A program made the position numbers and the translations under genes. Below, piece by piece: positions 51,687-60,436 of a stretch of DNA of 64,000 bases. Positions within the stretch are counted from its first letter, which is position 1. Each line of letters starts with the position of its first letter. Under the pieces are notes generated by a model. It saw nothing but the letters and a program-made list of their open reading frames with translations. It had not been told where the DNA came from and did no database searches. This DNA comes from UBA8941 sp963780545 (GTDB taxonomy: Archaea; Thermoproteota; Bathyarchaeia; TCS64), in contig CAWACK010000024.1 in the NCBI GenBank assembly GCA_963780545.1, forward strand, positions 1 through 64,000. Reading direction: 5' to 3'.

Positions 51687-53492
51687 ATGGCTAACGTCTG
51701 TCTTTCAGAGTGTTACAACGTGAATGCAATAGATCCATTATGCGGAATGTCATTAGATCAAAATGAAGCGAAGTTCAAAAGCGATTTTTTGACCAAACAA
51801 TGTTACTTTGACAGCGAATATTGCATGCGCAGTTTTATCGAAGGTCCAAGAGTCGCATATTTTTCCATGGAAATTGGAATAAATAGTAATATACCCACCT
51901 ATAGCGGCGGATTAGGAGTTTTGGCAGGTGACGTAATAAGATCAAGTGCGGATTTGAGAATTCCCTTTGTTGCAGTCACTTTACTTAGTAAGAAAGGGTA
52001 CTTGAAACAGAAAATTACCTCCGATGGGTTACAATTGGAATACCCAGTGGAGTGGGAGCCTTCAAAGTTCATGAGATTGTTGCCAGCAGCTGTGACTATT
52101 AGGATTGAGGATGAAGATGTTAAGGTCGGAGCTTGGGTTTATAATCAGGAGAGCATGACCGGAGGCGTTGTTCCGGTTCTGTTTCTCACGACTGACATAG
52201 ATGGAAACGTTAAAAGTGATAGAGAAATAACTGATTTTCTTTACGGAGGCGACGAGGCATATCGCTTGAAACAAGAGATAGTCCTAGGCATCGGTGGCGT
52301 GAAGATCCTTGAAGCCTTAAACATCAACATCAAAAAATATCACATGAATGAGGGTCACTCCAGCCTCCTAACCCTCGAACTTTTAAAAAGAAATGAAATG
52401 AATGCCGATAAGGTGAAAAACCTGTGTGTTTTCACCACTCACACACCCGTCGAATCCGCCTTTGACAAGTTCCCGTACGATCTCGTATCGAGGGTGCTTG
52501 GGCCAGAACTTCCACAGGAAGTCTTGATCAAGTATGGAGGATCAGCACAACTGAATATGACGCTATTGGCCTTAAACCTGAGCAAGTATACAAACGGTGT
52601 AACCGAAGCGCACATGGAGTACTCAAGGAAGATTTTCCCAGGATACAACATCCAAGAGATAACTAATGGAGTCCATTCCTACACGTGGACCTGTCAATAC
52701 TTCAGAGACCTCTTCGACGCCTATATCCGAGGATGGGCTAACGAACCAGAGCGCCTCGTAAGAGTTGACTCAATCCCTAATAATGAACTATGGATAGCGC
52801 ATAGGAAAGCAAAGGAGGATCTGCTCAACTACGTCGATGAGAAAATCGGCGTAAAAATGGATATTGGCACCTTGACTCTAGGATTCGCAAGAAGGGCCAC
52901 CGAGTACAAGAGGGCAACCATGATCTTCTCGGATTTAGAGAAACTTGAGGAAGTGAATAGACAGGGCAAAATTCAGCTAATTTTCGCCGGGAAAGCTCAC
53001 CCTAAAGACGTGATGGGTAAGCTGCTGATCAGGGACATCTATAGGTACATTGACCAACTGAAAAATAAGGTTGAGATCGTCTATCTTGAAAACTACGACA
53101 TGGAAATGGCGGGTATAATGACTTCAGGTGTCGACATCTGGCTGAATACCCCACTTCCCCCATATGAGGCATCTGGGACAAGCGGGATGAAGGCAGCACA
53201 TAACGGGGTGGTAAATTTCAGCGTCTTAGATGGCTGGTGGATCGAAGGCTGCGTTGAAGGTCTCACCGGCTGGGCAATTGGTCCGTCTCCTGATCAAAAA
53301 ATCAATGAGGGTGAAAGAAGAAAGAGAGAACTAGCTGATCTCTACAACAAGCTAGAATACCTCATTATCCCAAAATTCTACGAGGAACGAGATAGTTGGA
53401 TAAGCATGATGCGAAACTCAATTGGCAAAATCGCTTATTATTTCAACACTCATCGAATGATGCGTAGATACGCGACTGATGCCTACATCTAA
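51687..53492 (+). CDS. glgP: Alpha-glucan phosphorylase (GT35) with N-terminal YHS domain
   Basis: Phosphorolytic enzyme releasing glucose 1-phosphate from glycogen-like glucan. The archaeal/short-type phosphorylase body begins at VAYFSMEIGINSNIPTYSGG (near 55-74; the donor loop). MNEGHSSLLTLELL, THTPVESAFDKF and EITNGVHSYTW are further blocks. The PLP lysine is in EASGTSGMKAAHNG near residue 495. Residues about 15-52 (DPLCGMSLDQNEAKF, CYFDSEYCMRSF) match a YHS metal-binding domain, an unusual N-terminal fusion. ATG 51687 starts before the YHS domain. 601 residues. The stop is TAA. Confidence 0.9.
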   Translation: MANVCLSECYNVNAIDPLCGMSLDQNEAKFKSDFLTKQCYFDSEYCMRSFIEGPRVAYFSMEIGINSNIPTYSGGLGVLAGDVIRSSADLRIPFVAVTLLSKKGYLKQKITSDGLQLEYPVEWEPSKFMRLLPAAVTIRIEDEDVKVGAWVYNQESMTGGVVPVLFLTTDIDGNVKSDREITDFLYGGDEAYRLKQEIVLGIGGVKILEALNINIKKYHMNEGHSSLLTLELLKRNEMNADKVKNLCVFTTHTPVESAFDKFPYDLVSRVLGPELPQEVLIKYGGSAQLNMTLLALNLSKYTNGVTEAHMEYSRKIFPGYNIQEITNGVHSYTWTCQYFRDLFDAYIRGWANEPERLVRVDSIPNNELWIAHRKAKEDLLNYVDEKIGVKMDIGTLTLGFARRATEYKRATMIFSDLEKLEEVNRQGKIQLIFAGKAHPKDVMGKLLIRDIYRYIDQLKNKVEIVYLENYDMEMAGIMTSGVDIWLNTPLPPYEASGTSGMKAAHNGVVNFSVLDGWWIEGCVEGLTGWAIGPSPDQKINEGERRKRELADLYNKLEYLIIPKFYEERDSWISMMRNSIGKIAYYFNTHRMMRRYATDAYI

Positions 53493-53501
53493 ATGTAAAT
53501 G

Positions 53502-53521
53502 AGTGCGCACGTTCGCACGCA
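53502..53521. repeat. Double CG motif between glgP and the surface-protein operon
   Basis: GAGTGCGCACGTTCGCACGC: TGCGCA and GTTCGCAC arranged within 20 bases, just upstream of an AT-rich TATA-like stretch (53521-53532) for the next gene. Confidence 0.5.
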
Positions 53522-53557
53522 TTAAATATAAAACTGTGCTCCCTAGCGTAAACATAA

Positions 53558-55498
53558 GTGAAAAAAATGCGCAGAATTTTCCTAATCCTAGTTCTACTAA
53601 TACTCCATAGCTTCACGGTTACAGAGGGATTCGCCTTTCTAAGTCCCGTCACAGTCGTTGCATCAGTATGGGGCACAACACAGCTCCCTCAGACAGTAGA
53701 GCCAGGAACAACAAACAACCCTCTCACAGTCTACATCCAGAACTACGGGACAACGATAATATACAATGTAACTGTGAAACTCAACCTGAACAACCCATTC
53801 TCTTCTCAGTCCAACGCATCGAGCATAACCAACATAGTCACCATTATCCCACCCAGCGGAAACGCTGCAACCACGTTCTATCTGAACATAGATAGGAGAA
53901 CAACGAAGGGAGTATACCCGCTAAACATCGAACTCACATACAGCGCTGTAGGTAGCGATTTCGATAAGATATTCACCCTCAGCCTCCCAATAACTACCTC
54001 GGCAAGCCTCATAGTACAAAGTGCACTATGGGGGTCACCCACAACACCCGCCACTGTCACCCAAGGAACAAGGAACGCGCTGCTTGTACTTAGTGTTAAG
54101 AATGTGGGTGACAATGCCGCCTACAATTCAAGCGTCACACTGCACCTCGCGACGCCTTTCCGGTACGAGGCAGAGGGCTCCAACGGCAGCGAGACTGCCC
54201 AGCTTGGCGTCATCCCCTCAGGTGGGGTTGCATTAGCCCAGTTTACGGTAAGTATCGAATCAAGCGTAGCGACAGGTCTCTACCCTCTCACAGCGACACT
54301 CGTCTACAACAATATCTCAGCAAACCAAAGGGTATACGTCCCAATAACTGGCTCAGCGAGCCCCACCGTACAGAGCGTCATCTGGGGGTCAATCACAAAC
54401 CCTGTTCCAATTTCACCCGGCACAACATCCGCTACACTCTTCCTCAATGTCAAGAACGCAGGAGACAGCCCAGCCACAAACGTTACAGCCACCATCAAAC
54501 TCTCCAAACCCTTCAGCTACATAGCCGGCGGACCCAAGTCAACTGAGTCAACCCAACTGGGAGTTATACCAGCGGGAAGCATTTCCCCTGCCCAATTCAC
54601 GGTCAACATCAACCCCGACATCCCTACAGGACTTTACCCACTGAACGTTACCATTACCTACAACAACGGTGCATTGGTTAGCCAATTAGTTTACATCCCA
54701 GTCCTCGGGTACCCCAAGGTTGTTATGCAGAGCTACGCCTTCCAGGCCGGGAACATCTTCCCAGGGGATACTTACGTCGCCCTAACCGTTGGGCTCATAA
54801 ACTCTGGTAACGCCACCGCAAGAGACGTCAGCACAGAGCTCAAATTACCCCCACAACTCTCAGCCTTCTACCCTGGGGCAACATCTATGACCCTAGGTCA
54901 GCTACCACCCAGCACTCTGCCTTCCACTGTAAAGTTCACCTTAAACGTACCTAAATCAATACCAACACCTCTGAACCTTAATTTGACCCTCAATGTTTCC
55001 TATAATGGCATCGATAAGACTTACATAATACCCGTAACTGTGAGCAGCTTCGCATCTTTCGTCGAATCCCCGACCAAAGGCCCATCAATGGTACAGGGCG
55101 ATACAGACATCCCCATGTCACTAGTCATGACAAACAACGGAAACTCGACGGCGAAGTCGGTTCAGGCTCAGCTCCTACTTCCAAACGAACTATCAGGAAA
55201 CACCTTCACATATCTTGGCGATATGACCTCTAAAGCCTCAAACATAGCCACCTATAACCTCGACGTCGATGGCAGTGCAGCTCCCGGAACCTACTATGGC
55301 ACCGTACAGGTGACCTGGCTTCAGGATAATGCCCCCGGTAGGCAGTTCACACAGGATTTACCCATCTCCTTCACTATCAATAGGAGCCTTACCAACCAGA
55401 TCGAGAGCGACTTCATGGGTCCTATTACTATTGTTGCCATAATCGTGATAGTAGCTCTAGTAGTTATCGGGATTATAATGATAAGGCGCAAGAGATGA
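53558..55498 (+). CDS. Exported repeat protein of the COG1361 (NEW3/CARDB-like) surface family
   Basis: 646-residue exported protein. A signal peptide (MRRIFLILVLLILHSFT) is followed by five to six repeats of a beta-sandwich module. Each begins with a VVASVWGTTQLPQTVEPGT- or VQSALWGSPTTPATVTQGT-like phrase, then a NVGDNAAYNSSVTLHLA segment. A C-terminal membrane helix (ITIVAIIVIVALVVIGIIMI) is followed by RRKR. The GTG start is at 53558. The stop TGA overlaps the ATPase ATG (ATGA), so the protein is co-translated with an ABC exporter; COG1361 proteins are commonly paired with ABC-2 exporters. It is probably the extracellular partner of the transporter. Confidence 0.85.
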   Translation: MKKMRRIFLILVLLILHSFTVTEGFAFLSPVTVVASVWGTTQLPQTVEPGTTNNPLTVYIQNYGTTIIYNVTVKLNLNNPFSSQSNASSITNIVTIIPPSGNAATTFYLNIDRRTTKGVYPLNIELTYSAVGSDFDKIFTLSLPITTSASLIVQSALWGSPTTPATVTQGTRNALLVLSVKNVGDNAAYNSSVTLHLATPFRYEAEGSNGSETAQLGVIPSGGVALAQFTVSIESSVATGLYPLTATLVYNNISANQRVYVPITGSASPTVQSVIWGSITNPVPISPGTTSATLFLNVKNAGDSPATNVTATIKLSKPFSYIAGGPKSTESTQLGVIPAGSISPAQFTVNINPDIPTGLYPLNVTITYNNGALVSQLVYIPVLGYPKVVMQSYAFQAGNIFPGDTYVALTVGLINSGNATARDVSTELKLPPQLSAFYPGATSMTLGQLPPSTLPSTVKFTLNVPKSIPTPLNLNLTLNVSYNGIDKTYIIPVTVSSFASFVESPTKGPSMVQGDTDIPMSLVMTNNGNSTAKSVQAQLLLPNELSGNTFTYLGDMTSKASNIATYNLDVDGSAAPGTYYGTVQVTWLQDNAPGRQFTQDLPISFTINRSLTNQIESDFMGPITIVAIIVIVALVVIGIIMIRRKR

Positions 55499-55920
55499 GC
55501 GTAAGCATTCAGACTAATGGACTCACGAAGTCCTTCAGCGGATTTCTGGCTGTCAACAAAGTTTCCATCTCGGTGAAGCGGGGGACCATATTTGGTCTAC
55601 TTGGCCCCAACGGCGCAGGGAAGAGTACTCTAATAAGGATGTTATGCACACTCCTCCAACCCACCTCAGGGACAGCAACCATTGAGGGCTACGACATAGC
55701 GAAGCAGACAAACGAGGTTAGGCGGGTCATCGGAGTAGTACAGGAGAAGCTCCTCCTATGGCCAGCCCTAACCGCAAGGGAAAACCTTGAGCTCTTTGGC
55801 CGGCTCTACGACATAGAGGAGAAAACCTTGAAAGGGAAGGTCAGGGCTCTCATCGAGGAAGTGAAGCTGACAAGCGTCAGCGATAAACTTGTCGCCACCT
55901 ATTCCACGGGTATGCGGTAG
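55495..55920 (+). CDS. ABC exporter ATPase, N-terminal part up to an in-frame TAG
   Basis: N-terminal 141 codons of an ABC ATPase: Walker A GPNGAGKST (37-45), Q-loop VVQEKLLLWPALTARENL, and the signature YSTGMR ending at TAG (55918-55920). In nearly all relatives this position is Gln (GMRQR), so CAG to TAG is the simplest reading. The same frame continues without a shift. Overlaps the COG1361 gene by 4 bp. Confidence 0.85.
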   Translation: MSVSIQTNGLTKSFSGFLAVNKVSISVKRGTIFGLLGPNGAGKSTLIRMLCTLLQPTSGTATIEGYDIAKQTNEVRRVIGVVQEKLLLWPALTARENLELFGRLYDIEEKTLKGKVRALIEEVKLTSVSDKLVATYSTGMR

Positions 55921-56265
55921 CGCATCAATATTGTGAGGGCCCTCATCCATGACCCAAAGGTAATTCTGCTTGACGAGCCTACAAACGGTCTAGACCCCCA
56001 GAGTGTAAGGTGGGTGAGGGACTACATCGTCGACCTGAAGAGGAGGGGTTACACGGTAGTACTCACGACCCACGACATGAGTGAGGCGGATGAGCTTGCT
56101 GAAGAACTCGCAATCATGGACAGGGGGGAGATTTTGGCGGTTGGGAAGAGCGCGGATTTGAAGGAGAAATATAGGGTGACCGATATCGAGGACCTATTCT
56201 TGACCCTAACTGGGAGGGAGCTTAGAGACTCACTAACCGGCAGAGTCCATGGAAGGGGTTGGTGA
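55921..56265 (+). CDS. ABC exporter ATPase, C-terminal part after the amber codon
   Basis: In-frame continuation RINIVRALIHDPKVILLDEP with Walker B ILLDEP, D-loop NGLDPQ, and the switch His in VLTTHDMSEA. The first usable start is GTG at 55933, but a protein lacking Walker A could not work alone. It needs readthrough, or the TAG is an error or a recent mutation. Ends TGA one nt before the permease ATG at 56267. Confidence 0.8.
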   Translation, partial: RINIVRALIHDPKVILLDEPTNGLDPQSVRWVRDYIVDLKRRGYTVVLTTHDMSEADELAEELAIMDRGEILAVGKSADLKEKYRVTDIEDLFLTLTGRELRDSLTGRVHGRGW

Positions 56266-56266
56266 C

Positions 56267-57418
56267 ATGGCGCTGAAGTTCCCCTACCACATTTACCTCA
56301 TTATGAAGAAGGATCTCACCGAGTTCTACAGAATCAAGGCCCGCCTCGTTTCAATGACAATGCTCCCAATAATACTGATGCTCCTATTTGGCTACATGTT
56401 TCCATCCGGTGGAGCAGTTAACCACATCTCCATAGCCGTGGTACAACAGGACCAGACGCCGGATGGCCTCACCCTCTCAAACAACTTTATCTACGCAGCT
56501 CAATCCACAAAGACCTTTGATGTTAAAACGACTACCTCGCTCTCGTGGGCCGAGAACCGGATCACCCTAGGCAACATTTATGGCGTCGTAATCTTCCAAC
56601 CCGGAGTAGCCGATCAGCTCCGATCAGGTAGCGCCCAGTTAGAGGTTATACTCGACCAAGTCAACCCAACCCTGGACCAGGAGGTTAAAGGAGGAATCAC
56701 CCAGTTATTCTTGGATTTGCAGGCTCGACTAACCCCAAGCTTCACAAACGGTATACCGAGCAACACGGGACCAACAATTAACCTCCAGTTCGAGGGCCTT
56801 GTCCCAGGCCAGCAGAGCAGCTTCGAGTTCCTCGCCCCTGGAATGATCGCCATGACTCTAATCATCGGAGGGCTCTCTGGTCTAGCCATGACGTTCTCAA
56901 GGGAGAAGGAGCTGGGAACACTGGACGGGTTCCTTATGACTCCCATATCAAGAGTATCCATAATCTTCGGGAAGGGCTTAGCGCAGGTTGTCCGAGGTTT
57001 TCTCACTAGTGGACTTGTCTTCGCGATATCGATAATCGTCTTCGGGGTACACGTCTATGGAAACCCGTTCCTCATGATCCTGGTGCTGATGTTGGGTGTA
57101 ACGGCCTTCACAGGTCTCGGAATCCTCGCAACTACCTTCGTCAACGACCAGGAGTCTGCCCAACTAATCATAATGATGATCCAATTCCCAATGATATTCC
57201 TTAGTGGCGTCCTCTACCCTATACTTCAACTCCCCTGGTTCCTCAGGGACGTCGCTGCCCTTCTCCCACTCACCTACGTCGTCTCCGCCTTCAGAGCCGT
57301 AATGATCCTCAACGCCCCCTTCCAATCAATTTCCAGCCAGATCATCATCCTATCCGTCTTCATTGTCATCGTCTATTCCATCGCAATACCCCTCTTCAGG
57401 AGATCAGTCATGAGGTAG
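56267..57418 (+). CDS. ABC-2-type permease of the surface-protein operon
   Basis: Membrane subunit of about 383 residues. The first helix follows a cytosolic KKDLTEFYRIKARLVS segment, and a large extracytoplasmic domain of about 150 residues (ISIAVVQQDQTPDG to SNTGPTINLQFEGLVPG) lies between helices 1 and 2. Five further helices follow, with GFLMTPISRVSIIFGKGL as the coupling element, as in DrrB/YhgE-type exporters. The ATG at 56267 follows the ATPase stop by 1 nt; an earlier ATG at 56249 overlaps it. It ends with TAG. Confidence 0.85.
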   Translation: MALKFPYHIYLIMKKDLTEFYRIKARLVSMTMLPIILMLLFGYMFPSGGAVNHISIAVVQQDQTPDGLTLSNNFIYAAQSTKTFDVKTTTSLSWAENRITLGNIYGVVIFQPGVADQLRSGSAQLEVILDQVNPTLDQEVKGGITQLFLDLQARLTPSFTNGIPSNTGPTINLQFEGLVPGQQSSFEFLAPGMIAMTLIIGGLSGLAMTFSREKELGTLDGFLMTPISRVSIIFGKGLAQVVRGFLTSGLVFAISIIVFGVHVYGNPFLMILVLMLGVTAFTGLGILATTFVNDQESAQLIIMMIQFPMIFLSGVLYPILQLPWFLRDVAALLPLTYVVSAFRAVMILNAPFQSISSQIIILSVFIVIVYSIAIPLFRRSVMR

Positions 57419-57886
57419 CCAGCAAACTCAATAGGGTGAAATCAGCGCGTGTGAAAAGCTGAAGTTAACCAATCAACGGAGCACATTATAGCTGCGATCT
57501 CAAAACCTGAGTAAATTGGTTGGGTTTTATTAACTCAGACTAATTCTCAAATTTTTTGGATATATTTTTGTGCGCGGTATAATATTGAAGTAGATTTTAT
57601 ACCAAGCCAGGTAAGGGCCCAGTTTTCGAATTAATTTATCCTAAGTTAAAGGATTCTTAATTGCCAAAAGTATCTGTCAACTACCCTTTACAGTAATGTG
57701 TGCAGAGTAACTTATAATGCCCTTTTTTAGCTATCGGTATATTAACGGCGAATTAAATCAAAATTCATGTTTATGTTAAAAATTGAGAAGTATAAACAGC
57801 AAATATACTCATCTATGATATAGACACTCCCATTTTAAGACAGAGACATGCTAAGCAAAATATAAAAAACTGCGTATACTTCGCGG
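57419..57886. other. AT-rich gap upstream of the cdvB-like genes
   Basis: No gene supported. One CG motif (TGTGCGCGG, about 57570-57578); strongly AT-rich otherwise, including the TATA box at 57861-57868. Confidence 0.45.
57861..57868 (+). promoter_or_regulatory. TATA box of the cdvB-like operon
   Basis: TATAAAAA begins 26 nt before the ATG at 57887, ideal spacing for a leaderless archaeal transcript from that codon. It supports the long form of the first CdvB-like protein, or a start with a 69-nt leader if the ATG at 57956 is used. Confidence 0.55.
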
Positions 57887-58597
57887 ATGTTTACATCAAT
57901 GATTCAACACTTTGATACCCCCGAAGAGGTGTCATATCTTCGAGTGCATCTTATAATGAGCTTTGATGAGAGTTGGAATAAAAAAGACGATCCATCTACT
58001 TTCGCCAAGCTTAAGGACGCCATCAACCAACCTGATCCACTCAAATCAAGGCTCACCGAATCAACAAAGAGAATCGATCAAGAAAACCAACACTTTGAAC
58101 GGGCCAATCAACGCTTCCAGGACCGCGATAAACTTCTCTTCCAAAAGATCGTCGAAGCTTATACAAACCATGACGCCGCCAGAGCAAACGTCTACGCGAA
58201 CGAGCTCGCCGAAGTTCGAAAGATGGAGAAAGTTCTCTCGCAGACTAGGCTAGCCCTTGAGGAGATATCATTACACATAAGAACAAAAACGGATCTCGGG
58301 GACATAGCCGTTACCCTGCTTCCCGTCATAAATAGCATAAATGAAGTCAAAACAGGCATCGAATCTATCAACCCACAGATAGAGACGGAGATCGGAGACA
58401 TCAACAATATCCTCAGTGGCATCGTCATCGACGCTGGAACTATAAGCCAGATAAACATAAACTTCGAGGCAGTCAACGAGGATTCCTCCAAGATACTGGA
58501 AGAGGCCCAGACAATCGCCGAGTCTAGAATAAATGAAAAATTCATGAGTCACTTGGAACAAAGACGGCGAACAGCGGGGAATACTCCATTAGCATAA
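57887..58597 (+). CDS. CdvB / ESCRT-III-like protein, paralogue 1
   Basis: Archaeal ESCRT-III (CdvB, Snf7-fold) protein used in membrane scission at cell division or vesicle formation. Helix 1-2 hairpin: SRLTESTKRIDQENQHFERAN and QDRDKLLFQKIVEAYTNHDA with the conserved YANELAEVRKMEKVLSQ segment (family signature). Then LALEEISLHIRTKTDLGDI, and the asymmetric acidic helices. It lacks the broken-winged-helix tail that binds CdvA, and the C-terminus (HLEQRRRTAGNT) shows no clear MIM2 motif. Start ATG 57887 (ATG 57956 possible). It is followed after 24 nt by a second paralogue, so the pair may co-polymerise. The stop is TAA. Confidence 0.85.
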   Translation: MFTSMIQHFDTPEEVSYLRVHLIMSFDESWNKKDDPSTFAKLKDAINQPDPLKSRLTESTKRIDQENQHFERANQRFQDRDKLLFQKIVEAYTNHDAARANVYANELAEVRKMEKVLSQTRLALEEISLHIRTKTDLGDIAVTLLPVINSINEVKTGIESINPQIETEIGDINNILSGIVIDAGTISQININFEAVNEDSSKILEEAQTIAESRINEKFMSHLEQRRRTAGNTPLA

Positions 58598-58621
58598 ATG
58601 GCGATTGATGGAGGATTATAA

Positions 58622-59371
58622 TTGGACAATTCAAAGATCCGGCAGACCATTCTCGTCTCACAGGAATCTCTCAACGAGCTGAAGAAACAGAGTCTAATGT
58701 TCGAGCAGTCGAACACAAAGCTCGAGCAGAGAGACAAGGTTCTCTATGGTATGATTGAGAAAGCGCTACGCAACAAGGATACCCTCCGAGCCAACATATT
58801 TGCCAACGAACTGACAAGAGTACGACACCTAAAGCGAGTCTTCTCCCAGAGTCAGCTCGTCATAGAGTGCATCACCATAAGGATGGAGAACCTACTCGAA
58901 CTCTATAACGCGATCCAGATGGAACCGATCTCCCAAGTAATCAAGGAGGTCCTCGTGGATGTTAAGGGCATCTCACCCGAATTCGTATCCGGGCTAGAGC
59001 AGCTATCCTTACTTGCGAGCGACACCCTCAAACAATCCACCATTGGCTTCAAACAACCTGCGCTCGAAGAGATATTTGGGGCAACAAGTAACGAGAGTGT
59101 AGCGATATTGAAGGAGGTATCGGGCTTGATCGAGACCAGCCTCCAGAGTAGCTTCCCAGAACCGCCTATAAGCGAAGCACAGAAAGTCATCGAGAAGACA
59201 GCAGAGGCACTATCATATGCCAATACTTCAGCGGCAACATTTACGCCGAAAACTGCAGTCGCCAATGTTTCCAACGACCTTGATTTGCTCTCAGACGATC
59301 TCGTGAAGATCCTCAGTAGTTTTAACGTGAAGAGTCCCCAGAAATCAGAGGATATACCGGCTAAAGCATAG
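58622..59371 (+). CDS. CdvB / ESCRT-III-like protein, paralogue 2
   Basis: Second ESCRT-III-like protein, 249 residues, divergent from the first. FEQSNTKLEQRDKVLYGMIEK and FANELTRVRHLKRVFSQSQLVIECITIRMENL follow the CdvB core pattern. The C-terminal half is longer, with a Ser/Ala/Pro-rich region and a final LSSFNVKSPQKSEDIP that could bind a partner. The start is TTG at 58622 with a good SD (GGAGG at about 58610-58614). The stop is TAG. Tandem order suggests an assembled heteropolymer, as with CdvB/B1/B2 sets in Sulfolobus; no CdvA or CdvC gene is adjacent. Confidence 0.8.
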   Translation: MDNSKIRQTILVSQESLNELKKQSLMFEQSNTKLEQRDKVLYGMIEKALRNKDTLRANIFANELTRVRHLKRVFSQSQLVIECITIRMENLLELYNAIQMEPISQVIKEVLVDVKGISPEFVSGLEQLSLLASDTLKQSTIGFKQPALEEIFGATSNESVAILKEVSGLIETSLQSSFPEPPISEAQKVIEKTAEALSYANTSAATFTPKTAVANVSNDLDLLSDDLVKILSSFNVKSPQKSEDIPAKA

Positions 59372-59866
59372 CTTTTCCACTTAATTTCGCAATGACTAAA
59401 TAATTTAATATGAAAATGCACACGAGGGCTCCAGCGACAAGGTTACTGAGAGAGATTAGTATATTCTGAAGATGTAAGCAGCCGCAGGAAATGCTATGCG
59501 CACGATTTGTAGTCGCGCTTCCACAAGTATAACGGAGAAAAAAGTGCTCGTGAGCGTGTGTCCATTAAGCAGTCGAATAGTTTTAACCTATATTATACCT
59601 CTCCTGATTCCTTAACCTGGTAGTATAACTCAAAACTATTGGCTGGGACTGTATTTTCATTGAAAAAGCTGACGTTGAGCAGTTGAGAAACGCAGAGATC
59701 GCGTTAATAATCGCGCTCGCAATTGATTCATGCTGATTTACCAATTTATTTCTTGGTAATATGCACAACGAATATCAGCCATCGTTGAAGGCAAAGGGAT
59801 AAACCATTTAGACCTTGACATTAAGTTACACTAAATTCAATTCCGAAACGTGCGCGCGCACGTTAT
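59372..59866. other. Gene-free gap ending in a CG palindrome
   Basis: No supported ORF. The gap runs from the CdvB-like stop to the convergent YdeI-like stop. It contains TGAGCGTGTG near 59550 and the 18-bp CG palindrome at 59847-59864. Confidence 0.45.
59847..59864. repeat. 18-bp perfect CG palindrome
   Basis: AACGTGCGCGCGCACGTT reads identically on both strands and ends 3 nt before the stop codon of the YdeI-like gene. It could act as a bidirectional terminator hairpin, a protein-binding operator or a Z-DNA seed. Confidence 0.7.
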
Positions 59867-60436
59867 CTACTTCATTCCCAACTTCTGATTCTTCTCCAAG
59901 AGACTGATGACCTCTTTAAGCCTCTTTTTCTTCGTCTCTTCCTTCTTAGCGCTTGAAATCCAAGAGGCGATTTGCCATTTGTATGATTCAGCTAATGCAT
60001 CGAAAAACAAACCTGCTTTTTCATTTTTTACCAAAGCATCTTGAATGAAGGAAGGGACAATAAACTCTTTATTGACTTCTCGGATCCTTAACCACTCACC
60101 TCTTTCTTGTGCTTCCTTTATTTTTACCATACCCACTTCGTTCATTTTTCCCTCACGGATCATCTTTTCTGCCCTCTTCTTATTAGACTCAGACCAGACA
60201 CTGGTATCTTTACGAGGCGTAAACTTCCGAGCAAATCTATCCTCATCAAGTCTCTTGATTATACCGTCCACCCAGCCAAAGCAAAGAGCCTCTTCAACCG
60301 AAGTTTCATAGGAGATTCCAAGTATTCCGGTATGTTTTTTATAATAAATCAACCAGACTTCCTTTGTGACATCATGATTTTTTTCGAGCCAAACACGCCA
60401 ATCTTTTCTGTTAGAGACATATAATTCACCTTTCAT
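59867..60436 (-). CDS. YdeI/OmpD-associated family protein
   Basis: 189-residue soluble protein of the bacteriocin-protection YdeI/OmpD-associated family. VSNRKDWRVWLEKNHDVTKEVWLIYYKKHTG, then FGWVDGIIKRLDEDRFARKFTPRKDTSVWSE (family core) and WQIASWISSAKKEETKKKRL near the C-terminus are typical. The biological role is not established; in bacteria it is linked to antimicrobial peptide tolerance. It starts with ATG 60436 and stops with TAG. Confidence 0.88.
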   Translation of the reverse strand: MKGELYVSNRKDWRVWLEKNHDVTKEVWLIYYKKHTGILGISYETSVEEALCFGWVDGIIKRLDEDRFARKFTPRKDTSVWSESNKKRAEKMIREGKMNEVGMVKIKEAQERGEWLRIREVNKEFIVPSFIQDALVKNEKAGLFFDALAESYKWQIASWISSAKKEETKKKRLKEVISLLEKNQKLGMK

